A stretch of 64,000 nucleotides of DNA from Nocardioides coralli (lineage in GTDB: Bacteria > Actinomycetota > Actinomycetes > Propionibacteriales > Nocardioidaceae): positions 1,240,001 through 1,304,000 of the forward strand of contig NZ_CP082273.1 of NCBI RefSeq assembly GCF_019880385.1. Direction: 5' to 3'. The translations under genes and the position numbers were made by a program. Of this stretch, positions 42,142-50,588 are shown in pieces (position 1 is the first letter of the stretch; each line of letters starts with the position of its first letter). The notes beneath the pieces are model-generated. The model saw nothing but the letters and a program-made list of their open reading frames with translations. It ran no database searches and was not told the DNA's origin.

Positions 42142-43494
42142 GTGACCCTGGTCGGTCCCCACCTCCACGACCTCGCGGTGTCGCGGCTGCGGCGCTCCTA
42201 CGCCGCGCTGCCGCAGGGTGAGCAGGTACGACTCGCCAAGGGCACGACGAACCTGTTCCGGCAACGGCAAAATCTGGCCGGTGGTCTAGACGTGTCGGGC
42301 CTCCGCGGGGTCGTCTCCCTCGACATCGAGGCCGCGACGGTCGACGTCCAGGGCATGTGCACCTACGAGGACCTGGTCGCCGCGACCCTGCCCCACGGGC
42401 TGGTCCCGTGCGTCGTTCCGCAGCTGCGCACGATCACGGTCGGGGGTGCCGTCAGCGGGCTCGGGATCGAGTCCACGAGCTTTCGGCGCGGGCTGCCCCA
42501 CGAGACGGTGCTCGAGATGGACGTGTTCACCGGGGCTGGTGAGGTGGTGACCACCCGTCCGGGCGAGGAGCTCTTCGACACCTTCCCCAACTCCTACGGA
42601 TCCCTCGGCTACGCGACCCGGCTGCGGCTCCTGCTCGAGCGGGTCCCGGGCCGGGTCTCCCTCCGGCACCTCGACGTGGACGACCCCGGTCTGCTGGCGA
42701 AGACCATCGGCCTCGTGGTCGAGACGGGCGAGCACGACGGCGTTCGGGTCGACGGGCTCGACGGGGTCTCGTTCGCGCCGGACCGGCACCGGCTGACCCT
42801 CGCCACCTGGAGCGACGAGGCGGGTCCCACCAGCGACTACACCGGGCAGCAGGTCTACTACCGGTCGGTGGCGGAGCGCGACCGCGACCTGCTGACCATG
42901 CACGACTACCTGTGGCGCTGGGACACCGACTGGTTCTGGTGCTCGCGCGCCTTCGGCGCCCAGCACCCGGTGCTGCGTCGGCTGTGGCCGCGCCGGTGGC
43001 GCCGCTCCGACGTCTACATGCGGCTGCTGGCCCTCGACCGGCGCTTCCAGGTCGCCGACCGGCTCGACCGTCGGGCCGGCCGGCCACAGCGCGAACGGGT
43101 CATCCAGGACGTCGAGGTGCCGCTCGAGGGGCTCCCGGAGTTCCTCACCTGGTTCGACGCCGAGGTCGGCATGCGACCGGTCTGGCTGTGCCCGCTCGTG
43201 ACCAGCCGGGACTGGCCCACCTACCCCCTGGAGCCCGGACGCTGCTACGTCAACGTCGGGTTCTGGGGCACCGTCCACGTCGGACCGACCGCCCCGGAGG
43301 CGCCCCGCAACCGTGCCGTCGAGACGAAGGTCCTCGAGCTCGGCGGCCACAAGAGCCTCTACTCTGACGCCTTCTACGACCGGGAGACCTTCGACCGGCT
43401 CTACGGCGGCGACCACCTCGCCGCCGTCAAGCGCCGCCACGACCCCGACGACCGGCTGCCCACGCTCTACGACAAGGCGGTGCTGCGACGATGA
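42142..43494 (+). CDS. tmsA: FAD-binding oxidoreductase, TmsA/BfaA-like (10-methylene fatty acyl reductase)
   Basis: A 450-residue FAD-linked oxidase-type protein. The FAD-binding part has VSLDIEAATVDVQGMCTYEDLVAATLP, LRTITVGGAVSGLGIESTSFRRG, and GSLGYATRLRL (about residues 55-165); the C-terminal half is of the DIM/sterol-reductase-like type. It is followed with a 4-base overlap by a cyclopropane-synthase-like methyltransferase. This pairing is the tmsA-tmsB (bfaA-bfaB) set that makes 10-methylstearate (tuberculostearate) in actinobacteria, where this protein reduces the 10-methylene intermediate. Symbol assigned from the pair, not from alignment. Confidence 0.75.
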   Translation: MTLVGPHLHDLAVSRLRRSYAALPQGEQVRLAKGTTNLFRQRQNLAGGLDVSGLRGVVSLDIEAATVDVQGMCTYEDLVAATLPHGLVPCVVPQLRTITVGGAVSGLGIESTSFRRGLPHETVLEMDVFTGAGEVVTTRPGEELFDTFPNSYGSLGYATRLRLLLERVPGRVSLRHLDVDDPGLLAKTIGLVVETGEHDGVRVDGLDGVSFAPDRHRLTLATWSDEAGPTSDYTGQQVYYRSVAERDRDLLTMHDYLWRWDTDWFWCSRAFGAQHPVLRRLWPRRWRRSDVYMRLLALDRRFQVADRLDRRAGRPQRERVIQDVEVPLEGLPEFLTWFDAEVGMRPVWLCPLVTSRDWPTYPLEPGRCYVNVGFWGTVHVGPTAPEAPRNRAVETKVLELGGHKSLYSDAFYDRETFDRLYGGDHLAAVKRRHDPDDRLPTLYDKAVLRR

Positions 43495-44765
43495 CCACGG
43501 CACGGATGACGATCGCCGAGGCGGTGACCTCCCTCCTGCGCGACGGCATGCCAGTCCGGTTCGAGGCCTACGACGGCAGCACGGCCGGGCCCCGTGACGC
43601 CGGCATCGGTCTCGAGCTGCTCAACGAGCGCGGCCTGTCCTACCTCCTGACGGCGCCCGGCGACCTCGGCATGGCCCGGGCCTACGTCTCCGGCGACCTG
43701 GTCGTCCACGGCGTCCACCCGGGCGACCCTTATCCCGCGCTGGTCGTGCTGATGAACCACCTCCGGTTCCGCACGCCCAGCGCCCGGGAGGCCGTGACGA
43801 TCGTCAAGGGGCTCGGCCTGGGCACCCTCCGCCCGCCATCCCCGCCGCCCCAGGAGTCGCTGCCGCGGTGGCGGCGCGCGGTCGAGGGACTGCGGCACTC
43901 CAAGGGTCGTGACGCCGAGGTCATCTCGCACCACTACGACGTCTCCAACCGGTTCTACGAGATGGTGCTGGGTCCCTCGATGACCTACACCTGCGCCGTG
44001 TTCCCCACGCGCGAGGCGACGCTGGAGGAGGCGCAGACCGAGAAGTACGACCTGATCTGCCGCAAGCTGAACCTGCAGGCCGGCCAGCGGCTCCTCGACG
44101 TGGGGTGCGGCTGGGGCGGCATGGTGCGGCACGCCGCCCGGGAGTACGGCGTCAGGGCGCTCGGGGTCACCTTGTCGGTCCAGCAGGCATCCTGGGCCAA
44201 GGAGGCCATCGACCGCGAAGGGTTGAGCGACCTCGCCGAGGTGCGCCACCTGGACTACCGCGACGTCGTCGAGACCGGCTTCGACGCCGTCAGCTCCATC
44301 GGCCTCACCGAGCACATCGGCGTGCGCAACTACCCGGCGTACTTCTCGCACCTGCGTGACCGGCTCCGACCGCAGGGCCGGCTGCTCAACCACTGCATCA
44401 CCCGCCCCCACAACCGGCGCCAGATGATCGGTTCCTTCCTCGACCGCTACGTCTTTCCCGACGGTGAGCTGACCGGTTCGGGACGGATCATCACCGAGGC
44501 GCAGGACGTCGGGCTGGAGGTCATGCACGAGGAGAACTTCCGCCTCCACTACGCGCTCACCCTGGCGGGCTGGAACCGGAACCTGCGCGACCACTGGGAC
44601 GAGTGCGTCGCGGAGGTGGGCGAGGGCACCGCCCGGGTCTGGGGCCTCTACATGGCGGGGTCGCGGCTGGCCTTCGAGCGCAACCAGATCCAGCTCCACC
44701 ACGTGCTGGCCACCCGCACCAGCGATGTCGGGGAGGACGGGTTCCCGCTCCGACCGCGGTGGTGA
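43491..44765 (+). CDS. tmsB: Cyclopropane-fatty-acid-synthase family methyltransferase, TmsB/BfaB-like
   Basis: A 424-residue SAM-dependent methyltransferase acting on unsaturated phospholipid acyl chains. The SAM site is RLLDVGCGWGGMVRHAA; upstream is HYDVSNRFYEMVLGPSMTYTCAVF and downstream EHIGVRNYPAYF, both hallmarks of the cyclopropane synthase family. With the preceding reductase it would methylenate oleoyl chains at C10, giving 10-methyl branched acids. The ATG overlaps the tmsA stop (ATGA). The next gene has its own leaderless promoter. Confidence 0.85.
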   Translation: MTTARMTIAEAVTSLLRDGMPVRFEAYDGSTAGPRDAGIGLELLNERGLSYLLTAPGDLGMARAYVSGDLVVHGVHPGDPYPALVVLMNHLRFRTPSAREAVTIVKGLGLGTLRPPSPPPQESLPRWRRAVEGLRHSKGRDAEVISHHYDVSNRFYEMVLGPSMTYTCAVFPTREATLEEAQTEKYDLICRKLNLQAGQRLLDVGCGWGGMVRHAAREYGVRALGVTLSVQQASWAKEAIDREGLSDLAEVRHLDYRDVVETGFDAVSSIGLTEHIGVRNYPAYFSHLRDRLRPQGRLLNHCITRPHNRRQMIGSFLDRYVFPDGELTGSGRIITEAQDVGLEVMHEENFRLHYALTLAGWNRNLRDHWDECVAEVGEGTARVWGLYMAGSRLAFERNQIQLHHVLATRTSDVGEDGFPLRPRW

Positions 44766-44766
44766 C

Positions 44767-44772
44767 TAGCCT
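44767..44772 (+). promoter_or_regulatory. -10 hexamer for the leaderless SIP-type gene
   Basis: TAGCCT begins two bases after the methyltransferase stop and is 6 bases before GTG 44779. Confidence 0.45.
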
Positions 44773-44778
44773 TGCGAC

Positions 44779-45549
44779 GTGAGCACGCGCGCCCGGTTCC
44801 ACGACGCCACCGTCGCGGCCCGGGAGCAGCTCTCCCCCCACCTGCTGCGCCTCACGCTGTCCGGGCTCCAGGACTTCGTGAGCACGGGCGTGCCCGACGA
44901 GTGGGTCGGACTCGTCGTTCCGGGGCAGTTCCAGTCGCGCTACTACACCGTGCGTGACTGGCGCGACGGACAGCTCGTCGTCGACGTCGTCGTGCACGAG
45001 GTCGGCCTGGTGACGGAGTGGGCGTCCCGGGACTGCGTCGGCGACACGGTCACGGTCAGCGACCCCAAGGGGTCCTTCGCCCTCCCGCCGGACGCCGAGT
45101 GGCTGCTCCTCGTCGGGGACCTGACGGCGCTGCCGGCGATGGCGCGCATCACGGAGGCCCTGCCGGACCTGCCGACGCGGGTCTGGGCCGAGGTCGCCGA
45201 CGACCTCGACGGCTACCTGCCCGCGGGTCCCGACGTCACCTGGCTCGAGCCGCCCGCCCCGGGCAGCAGCCGACTCGCCGAGGTGGTCGAGGAGATCGAC
45301 TGGCCGGCCGGTCAGGGGTACTTCTGGATGGCGGGGGAGTCCGCCCAGATGCGCGCGATCCGCAGGTTCCTCATGCGCGAGCGACAGCTGCCGTCCTCGG
45401 CGTACGACGTGATGGGCTACTGGCGCGGCGTGAAGGAGCGTCGTCCCAGGGCCGTCGACCCGGGACCCGTCTGGCGGGCCGGCAAGGCGGCGGGCAAGAC
45501 CGACGAGGAGATCTGGGCCGACTACGACAGGGCACGAGATGGGCAGTGA
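44779..45549 (+). CDS. Siderophore-interacting-type FAD protein
   Basis: A 256-residue flavoprotein of the SIP/ViuB type. The FAD domain has the conserved QSRYYTVRDWRDGQLVVDVVVHEVGLVTEWASR region (about residues 55-88) with R-x-Y-T, then PKGSF, and a C-terminal NAD(P)H-binding SIP domain with WMAGESAQMRAIRRFL and YDVMGYWRGVKE. The family reduces ferric siderophores to release iron. No siderophore genes are in the window; it may instead supply electrons to the fatty-acid reductase upstream, which is speculation from context. It is downstream of tmsB and just before era. Confidence 0.85.
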   Translation: MSTRARFHDATVAAREQLSPHLLRLTLSGLQDFVSTGVPDEWVGLVVPGQFQSRYYTVRDWRDGQLVVDVVVHEVGLVTEWASRDCVGDTVTVSDPKGSFALPPDAEWLLLVGDLTALPAMARITEALPDLPTRVWAEVADDLDGYLPAGPDVTWLEPPAPGSSRLAEVVEEIDWPAGQGYFWMAGESAQMRAIRRFLMRERQLPSSAYDVMGYWRGVKERRPRAVDPGPVWRAGKAAGKTDEEIWADYDRARDGQ

Positions 45550-45568
45550 CGAGATCGGCGAGGACCCG

Positions 45569-46495
45569 ATGAGCCAGTACGCCGGGTTCCGCAGCGGCTT
45601 CGCCTGCTTCGTGGGCCGCCCCAACGCAGGGAAGTCGACGTTGACCAACGCGCTGGTCGGCCAGAAGGTCGTCATCACCTCGGACAAGCCGCAGACCACC
45701 CGGACGGTGGTGCGGGGCATCGTCCAGCGGCCCGACGCACAGCTCGTGCTCGTGGACACCCCCGGCCTCCACCGGCCGCGGACCCTCCTCGGTGAGCGGC
45801 TCAACGACCTCGTCCGCACCACCTGGAGCGAGGTCGACGTGGTGGGCGTGTGCTTCCCGGCCGACCAGAAGATCGGACCCGGAGACCGGTTCCTGGTCGC
45901 GGAGCTCGCCAAGGTGCGGCGTACGACCAAGGTCGCGATCGCCACCAAGACCGACCTCGCCGCGCCCGACCGGATCGCTGACCACCTCCTCGACATCGCC
46001 GAGCTCGGGCGGGAGACCGGCACCGAGTGGGCCGAGATCGTCCCGGTCTCGGCCGTCGCGGGCGACCAGGTCGGTCTGCTCGCCGACCTCCTGGTCGGCC
46101 GGATGCCGGAAGGGCCGCCGCTCTACCCGGACGGGGACCTCACCGACACGCCGGAGGAGCAGCTGGTGGCCGAGCTGATCCGCGAAGTGGCCCTGGAAGG
46201 GGTCCGCGACGAGCTCCCCCACTCGATCGCTGTCGTGGTCGAGGAGATGGGCCTGCGCGAGGACCGCCCCGACGACAAGCCGTTGCTCGACGTGCACGCC
46301 AACCTGTTCGTGGAGCGCTCGTCCCAGAAGGGGATCGTGATCGGCCACCGCGGGGCACGGCTGCGCGAGGTCGGCAGTCGGGCGCGTGGGCAGATCGAGG
46401 CCCTGCTCGGCACCCCGGTCTACCTCGACCTCCACGTCAAGGTCGCCAAGGACTGGCAGCGCGACCCCCGGCAGCTCCGCAGGCTGGGGTTCTGA
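45569..46495 (+). CDS. era: GTPase Era
   Basis: Ribosome-assembly GTPase binding the 3' end of 16S rRNA. G1 is GRPNAGKSTL, G2 TTRTVVRGI, G3 DTPGLHRPRTLLG, G4 TKTD (the actinobacterial variant of NKxD), and the C-terminal KH domain has KGIVIGHRGARLREVGSRAR. I chose ATG 45569 (308 residues) because GAGGA lies four bases before it; ATG 45539 overlaps the SIP gene and adds 10 residues. It normally follows the deaminase-like gene directly, so the genes from 39.5 to 45.5 kb interrupt an otherwise conserved order. Confidence 0.96.
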   Translation: MSQYAGFRSGFACFVGRPNAGKSTLTNALVGQKVVITSDKPQTTRTVVRGIVQRPDAQLVLVDTPGLHRPRTLLGERLNDLVRTTWSEVDVVGVCFPADQKIGPGDRFLVAELAKVRRTTKVAIATKTDLAAPDRIADHLLDIAELGRETGTEWAEIVPVSAVAGDQVGLLADLLVGRMPEGPPLYPDGDLTDTPEEQLVAELIREVALEGVRDELPHSIAVVVEEMGLREDRPDDKPLLDVHANLFVERSSQKGIVIGHRGARLREVGSRARGQIEALLGTPVYLDLHVKVAKDWQRDPRQLRRLGF

Positions 46496-46503
46496 GGACG
46501 GCC

Positions 46504-46516
46504 GACCGGGCCGGTC
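46504..46516. terminator. Small palindrome between convergent era and lipoprotein genes
   Basis: GACCGG-G-CCGGTC is a perfect 6-bp inverted repeat directly after era and touching the lipoprotein stop codon. The stem is short and lacks a T-run, so it is only a weak terminator candidate. Confidence 0.3.
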
Positions 46517-47351
46517 AGTCCGGGATCCAGCACAGGCCCCACGTCTGGCCGGCCCGCCACTGGTCGGCGGTCGGCCACTCGTAGCCCCATTGGAAGTCGA
46601 GCGGGTCGTCCGCCGCCGCCTCGCCGGCGGCACGGCACGGGTCCTCACCGGCCGATCGCGCCCGAGCGACGCCCGGGTAGTCGCCGGACCCCAGACCCAC
46701 GGTGCGGATCGCCCGCCACGTGTGGTCCCGGTCGCACACGACGCGCTGGAAGCCCCGGGTTCCGGGCTCCGCCGTGCCGCACACGCCGTACCGGTCACGT
46801 CCTGTCGCGGTGTCGAGCGCTCCGCGCAGCGACCCGGTCGTGGCCAGCAGGTCGCGCGCGCCGGCCAGCACGACCGCGTCGCACCGGAACCACGCGGCGC
46901 CGGCGTCCGACTGGCGCACCGTCGGGGTGAACCAGACCGCGCGCAGCATGCTGAGGCGCCGTTGCTCCTCGGTCCCACCCACGAACCGGGCCAGCAGCCG
47001 CGGACAGGCCATCGACACCTGCCGCTCGATCCGCGCAGAGTCGACGGCGAGCAGATGACCCCCGACCACGGAGTCGAGATCGCCGACGCGGAAGGTCTCG
47101 GCCGTGTGCTCGCGCCGGCACGGGACCTCGTTCCTGCCGGCCGAGGGAGAGACGGCGGCGGCGTACGACAGGCGGCGGCAGCTGCCCACCCGGGGGCGCG
47201 GTGCCGGCGACGCCGTGGGGGGAGGGCTCGGGGTGGGGGACACGACGGCGGACGAGGCCGGTGCGGCGGGCTGCCTGCCCGGGTCGGCCGCCTCGCCGGA
47301 GCAGCCCGTCAGCGCGACGACCGCGGCGAGGGCTGCCAACCGGCGGATCAT
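46515..47351 (-). CDS. Septum-formation-family lipoprotein (second of a pair)
   Basis: A 278-residue lipoprotein: signal MIRRLAALAAVVALTGC with the lipid-linked Cys at 17, a Pro/Ser-rich linker to about residue 50, and two related halves, each with Cys plus a [S/R]xxHTAE[T]-like or HTWRAI segment (VPCRREHTAETFRVG and VVCDRDHTWRAIRTVG). That pattern is typical of septum formation domain proteins. The ATG overlaps the stop of its upstream paralogue. It is probably anchored outside the membrane; role in division not shown. Confidence 0.72.
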   Translation of the reverse strand: MIRRLAALAAVVALTGCSGEAADPGRQPAAPASSAVVSPTPSPPPTASPAPRPRVGSCRRLSYAAAVSPSAGRNEVPCRREHTAETFRVGDLDSVVGGHLLAVDSARIERQVSMACPRLLARFVGGTEEQRRLSMLRAVWFTPTVRQSDAGAAWFRCDAVVLAGARDLLATTGSLRGALDTATGRDRYGVCGTAEPGTRGFQRVVCDRDHTWRAIRTVGLGSGDYPGVARARSAGEDPCRAAGEAAADDPLDFQWGYEWPTADQWRAGQTWGLCWIPD

Positions 47352-48151
47352 CGGTCGGTCTTCGCCCAGCAGACCGAGCGACGGTTGCCGACCTCCCACT
47401 CGGCCTCGTGGAACCACGTGTAGGCGAAGTCGTACTTCACGGGATAGCCGAGCACGGCGCCGACGGAGGAGTCGCAGAAGTCACGTGTCCGCACCTCCAC
47501 GACCCGGTCGCCGGGGTAGTCGTCCTCCGGCTCGCCCAGCTTGATCGTGGTCACGGCGCGCCAGCTGTGGGGCTCGGAGCACGGCACCCGCGCCGCCGCC
47601 GACACGGTCGCACCGTCGGCGCACACCAGCCACTTGTCGTCCACCTTTCCCTGGAGCAACCCCTTGCTGGTGGGTGGGAGGTCGACGTACTCGGCGCTGT
47701 TGTCGCCGCCCCCGACGATGTCGCACCGGTACCACCGGGCGCCGTCGTCCCAGGCCGTCTCGGAGGGCCGGAACCACGCCCAGCTCACGACGCTGCGCAT
47801 CACCAGGCTCTCGTCGCCGCCGACGAACTTCTCGAACTTCTCGCTGCAGGTGCTGTAGGCGAACCGGCCGAGCGCCTCGTCGTCGTAGGCGACGTCGTCG
47901 AGCTCCGCGGGCAGCTGCCCGACCGCGTAGGTCTCGGCGGTGTGCGGCTCGCTGCACGGCACCGTCCGGGTGGCGTTGCTCGGCTGGGCCACGTCCTGGG
48001 GGGTGAGCACCCGGCAGGCACCGAGCTCAGGGGTCTCCACGGCGTCGACCTGGGCGGGGTCGACGTTGGTCCCCTGGTCGTCACCGGAGCAGCTCGCCAG
48101 CAGCACGACCCCCGCGAGGCCGGCCAGCAGCCGCGTGCGGACGGCGGTCAT
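47348..48151 (-). CDS. Septum-formation-family lipoprotein (first of a pair)
   Basis: A 267-residue lipoprotein with signal and lipobox LLASC (Cys21). It has the same bipartite layout as the next gene: TVPCSEPHTAETYAVG and RVPCSEPHSWRAVTTI, with conserved WFRPSETAWDDGARWYRCDIV. Many paired Cys suggest disulfides. The two genes are clear tandem duplicates joined by ATGA. Function unknown beyond the family name. Confidence 0.72.
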   Translation of the reverse strand: MTAVRTRLLAGLAGVVLLASCSGDDQGTNVDPAQVDAVETPELGACRVLTPQDVAQPSNATRTVPCSEPHTAETYAVGQLPAELDDVAYDDEALGRFAYSTCSEKFEKFVGGDESLVMRSVVSWAWFRPSETAWDDGARWYRCDIVGGGDNSAEYVDLPPTSKGLLQGKVDDKWLVCADGATVSAAARVPCSEPHSWRAVTTIKLGEPEDDYPGDRVVEVRTRDFCDSSVGAVLGYPVKYDFAYTWFHEAEWEVGNRRSVCWAKTDR

Positions 48152-48166
48152 GCTCGGTGTGCTCCC

Positions 48167-48652
48167 TCACTCGCTCAACAGAGCCGCGATGGTACCGCCC
48201 AGCTCGTACGCCGCCGCGAGGTCCTCCTCCCGTGGGTCACCCATGACGGTGAGGACCTCGGCCGCCTGGCGCCAGGGAAGTGCCCCGGTGATGCTCAGCA
48301 CCGACCGCACCGCTCCGGTGGTGTCGTAGCGACCGTGCACCCAGAGCCCGAACGGCTTGCGGCCTCCGGTGACCGGCGTCCCGGACCCGTCGTCGCCCAG
48401 GGCGCCCCCGAGCCGCAGGAAGGTGGTGTCGAAGAAGTGCTTCAGGGCGCCGCTCATGTAGCCGAAGTTGGCGCTGGTGCCGAGCAGGAAGCCATCGGCC
48501 GCTTCGGCGTCCGCGGCCGAGGCCTCGAGCGCAGCCCGCACGGTCACCTCGACCCCCGACACCTGGTCGTCGTGGGCGCCGGCCACGACGTTGTCCGTGA
48601 GCGCCCGCAGCGTCCGGGTGGGGGAGTGGTGGACGACGAGCAGGCGGGCCAT
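48167..48652 (-). CDS. Flavodoxin-like/NADPH-dependent FMN reductase-type protein
   Basis: A 161-residue flavodoxin-fold protein. MARLLVVHHSPTRTLRALTD gives the phosphate-binding loop, GFLLGTSANFGYMSGALKHFFD is the typical FMN-binding loop, and a final LTVMGDPREEDLAAAYELG helix follows. It probably carries electrons or reduces small molecules with FMN. It lies between the lipoprotein pair and the glycosyltransferase, 15 and 29 bp from them, so it may be part of the TetR-controlled transcript. Confidence 0.82.
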   Translation of the reverse strand: MARLLVVHHSPTRTLRALTDNVVAGAHDDQVSGVEVTVRAALEASAADAEAADGFLLGTSANFGYMSGALKHFFDTTFLRLGGALGDDGSGTPVTGGRKPFGLWVHGRYDTTGAVRSVLSITGALPWRQAAEVLTVMGDPREEDLAAAYELGGTIAALLSE

Positions 48653-48681
48653 GCCGTCAGGGTAGGCGTGGCCGTCGGCGG

Positions 48682-49914
48682 TCAGGTCACCGTCGAGGGC
48701 AGCAGCGACTCGAGCAGCTCGGCACCGCGGGCCGCGCCACCCGCGGCGTCGAACCCGGCGGCGACGCGGGCGGCACCTGCACGACAGCCGAGGGCCTGCT
48801 CCACGCCGGTACGCAGGGTCGACCCGGTGAGGCGGGCGGACCTGACGCGCGCGCCGGCTCCGGCGTGCACGACCCGCGCGGCGACCTCGAGCTGGTCGCG
48901 ACCGAAGGGCACGACGCAGACGGGCACGCCGTGCGCGAGGGCCTTCTGGGTCACGCCCATCCCCCCGTGGGTCACCGCCACAGCCGCCCGTTCCAGCAGG
49001 ATGCCGTGCGGCACGAACTCGTGGACGCGGACGTTGCCAGGCAGCGGCCCGAGGTCGGTGAGGCCGGCCGGCATCGTCGCGACGACGGTCCACGGACCAT
49101 CGGCGAGCCCGGTGACGGCCGCGCGCACGAGGGCCTCGTCGCGCTGGTACTCCGAGGACGTCGCGACCAGCACCAGGTCGCCGTCGACGTCCGTGAGCCA
49201 GTCAGGCGCCTCGGCCGCCGGTTCCCAGGCGAGGGCCCCGATCATCTGGACGCCCGGAGCCCAGTCCGGGTGGGGGTACTCGAGGGGCTCGGCCGTCGCG
49301 ACCAGCATCAGGGGTGCGCTCCGGAAGAACTCGTCGGCCCCACGCACGGGGGCGAGGTCGTGGTCGGCGCGCAGCTGGTTGAGGCGCGGCCGGACTGCCC
49401 GTTCGGCAGCACCGAGGAACACGGGGCGGGCGATCCCGTCGCGCAGCCGGCCCGCCAGGCCGCCCAGGGGTCGGAGGCCGGGTCCGTAGGGCGGGGTGCC
49501 CGGAGAGGAGAGTGCCGGGGTGTAGGGGCTGAAGCGCGCCCACGGGCCGCCCCACGCCTCGGCGGCGACCGAGGCGCCCCACGCGTTGATGTCGACGAGG
49601 AGCAGGTCGGGCGCGACGGCGTCGACGGCGCTGAGGAGGTCCGGTGCGTCGTGGGCCGCCCGGGCCACGAAGGTCGCGACGGAGGACTTCAGTGCGCCGA
49701 CGGCACCCCGCGCCCTCCAGTCATCCATGGGCACCGCCTCGATCGCCGGGTCGATCGGTTCCGCGTGCAGGCCCAGCGAGCGCATCGTCGCCACCCGGGA
49801 CGACAGCGTGCGCAGGTGCACCTCGTGCCCCCGCGAGCGGAGCTCGAGCAGGAGCGGCGTCATGGGGAACAGGTGGCCGATGGCGGGGCTGGTGTAGGCG
49901 AGGACGGTCGACAT
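48682..49914 (-). CDS. MGT-type (GT1) glycosyltransferase
   Basis: A 410-residue GT-B fold enzyme of the macrolide/flavonoid glycosyltransferase type. The N-terminus, VLAYTSPAIGHLFPMTPLLLELRSRGHEV, is diagnostic, and the C-terminal donor site has VRVHEFVPHGILLERAAVAVTHGGMGVTQKALAHGVPVCVVPFGRDQ. Members transfer sugars to macrolides, flavonoids or other lipophilic compounds and can inactivate antibiotics. The start codon overlaps the TetR stop by one base (TGATG). Control by that TetR is likely, suggesting induction by the acceptor compound. Confidence 0.9.
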   Translation of the reverse strand: MSTVLAYTSPAIGHLFPMTPLLLELRSRGHEVHLRTLSSRVATMRSLGLHAEPIDPAIEAVPMDDWRARGAVGALKSSVATFVARAAHDAPDLLSAVDAVAPDLLLVDINAWGASVAAEAWGGPWARFSPYTPALSSPGTPPYGPGLRPLGGLAGRLRDGIARPVFLGAAERAVRPRLNQLRADHDLAPVRGADEFFRSAPLMLVATAEPLEYPHPDWAPGVQMIGALAWEPAAEAPDWLTDVDGDLVLVATSSEYQRDEALVRAAVTGLADGPWTVVATMPAGLTDLGPLPGNVRVHEFVPHGILLERAAVAVTHGGMGVTQKALAHGVPVCVVPFGRDQLEVAARVVHAGAGARVRSARLTGSTLRTGVEQALGCRAGAARVAAGFDAAGGAARGAELLESLLPSTVT

Positions 49915-50480
49915 CAGGACCTCCGGGTGAGTGGTTCGAGCAGCTCGGTGAGCGCGAGCGCGGTCTGCCGCCGGCTCAGGCCGGCATCGAGCCGCAGCAG
50001 CTTCCAGGTGTAGACGTCGCACACGGCGACGTACTGGGCCAGGCGTCGCGAACGCTCGACGCCGGTCGTGCCCGAGAGCCAGGGGGCGAACACCGCGGCG
50101 CACCACCGCCGGTGCAGGGCTCGCCCGGACGCCGTCATGGCGGCGATCGGAGCCACCGTCTCCTCCTCGGCGAGCAGCCGCAGGGCCGTGAGGCCGTGCT
50201 CGTCGTAGTGGTCGAGGAGGTTCTCGACGATCCCGGGGAGGTCGCCCGCCGGTGCGGACAGCCGCTGCCTCGCGACCTGCTCACCCACGCGGTCGGCGGC
50301 GGCGGCGATCAGACCTTCCTTGTCGCCGTACCGCCGGATGACGGTCTGCACGGTGACGCCGGCGCGCTCGGCCACACCGGCGAGGGTCAGGCGGGAGTAG
50401 GGGAGCTCGGCGAAGAGCTCGGTGGCGGCGTCGAGGATCCGGGTCCCGGTCTCCTCGATGGAACGGGCACGTGCGGTCAT
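49914..50480 (-). CDS. TetR family transcriptional regulator
   Basis: A 188-residue regulator. The N-terminal HTH is RILDAATELFAELPYSRLTLAGVAERAGVTVQTVIRRYGDKEGLIAAA (about residues 14-60), typical of TetR; the rest is a ligand-binding helical domain. ATG 50480 is preferred; ATG 50504 would add MKKPRGYV but starts inside the operator. It is the first gene of the run ending with the glycosyltransferase and probably represses its own operon through the palindrome at 50504-50520. Confidence 0.9.
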   Translation of the reverse strand: MTARARSIEETGTRILDAATELFAELPYSRLTLAGVAERAGVTVQTVIRRYGDKEGLIAAAADRVGEQVARQRLSAPAGDLPGIVENLLDHYDEHGLTALRLLAEEETVAPIAAMTASGRALHRRWCAAVFAPWLSGTTGVERSRRLAQYVAVCDVYTWKLLRLDAGLSRRQTALALTELLEPLTRRS

Positions 50481-50503
50481 CACGTAGCCCCGCGGCTTTT
50501 TCA

Positions 50504-50520
50504 TGTTAATCAAATTAACA
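50504..50520. promoter_or_regulatory. TetR operator palindrome
   Basis: TGTTAAT-CAA-ATTAACA is a perfect 7-bp inverted repeat in an otherwise GC-rich region, 23 bases upstream of the TetR start. TAACAT on the minus strand, overlapping its left arm, could be the -10. Binding would block the tetR-glycosyltransferase transcript. Confidence 0.75.
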
Positions 50521-50588
50521 CCAATAGCGGTCCTCGACCACGCTGGTCCGGACCGATACCGTGAGCCGCGTCGACCGGGGAGGTCTCC

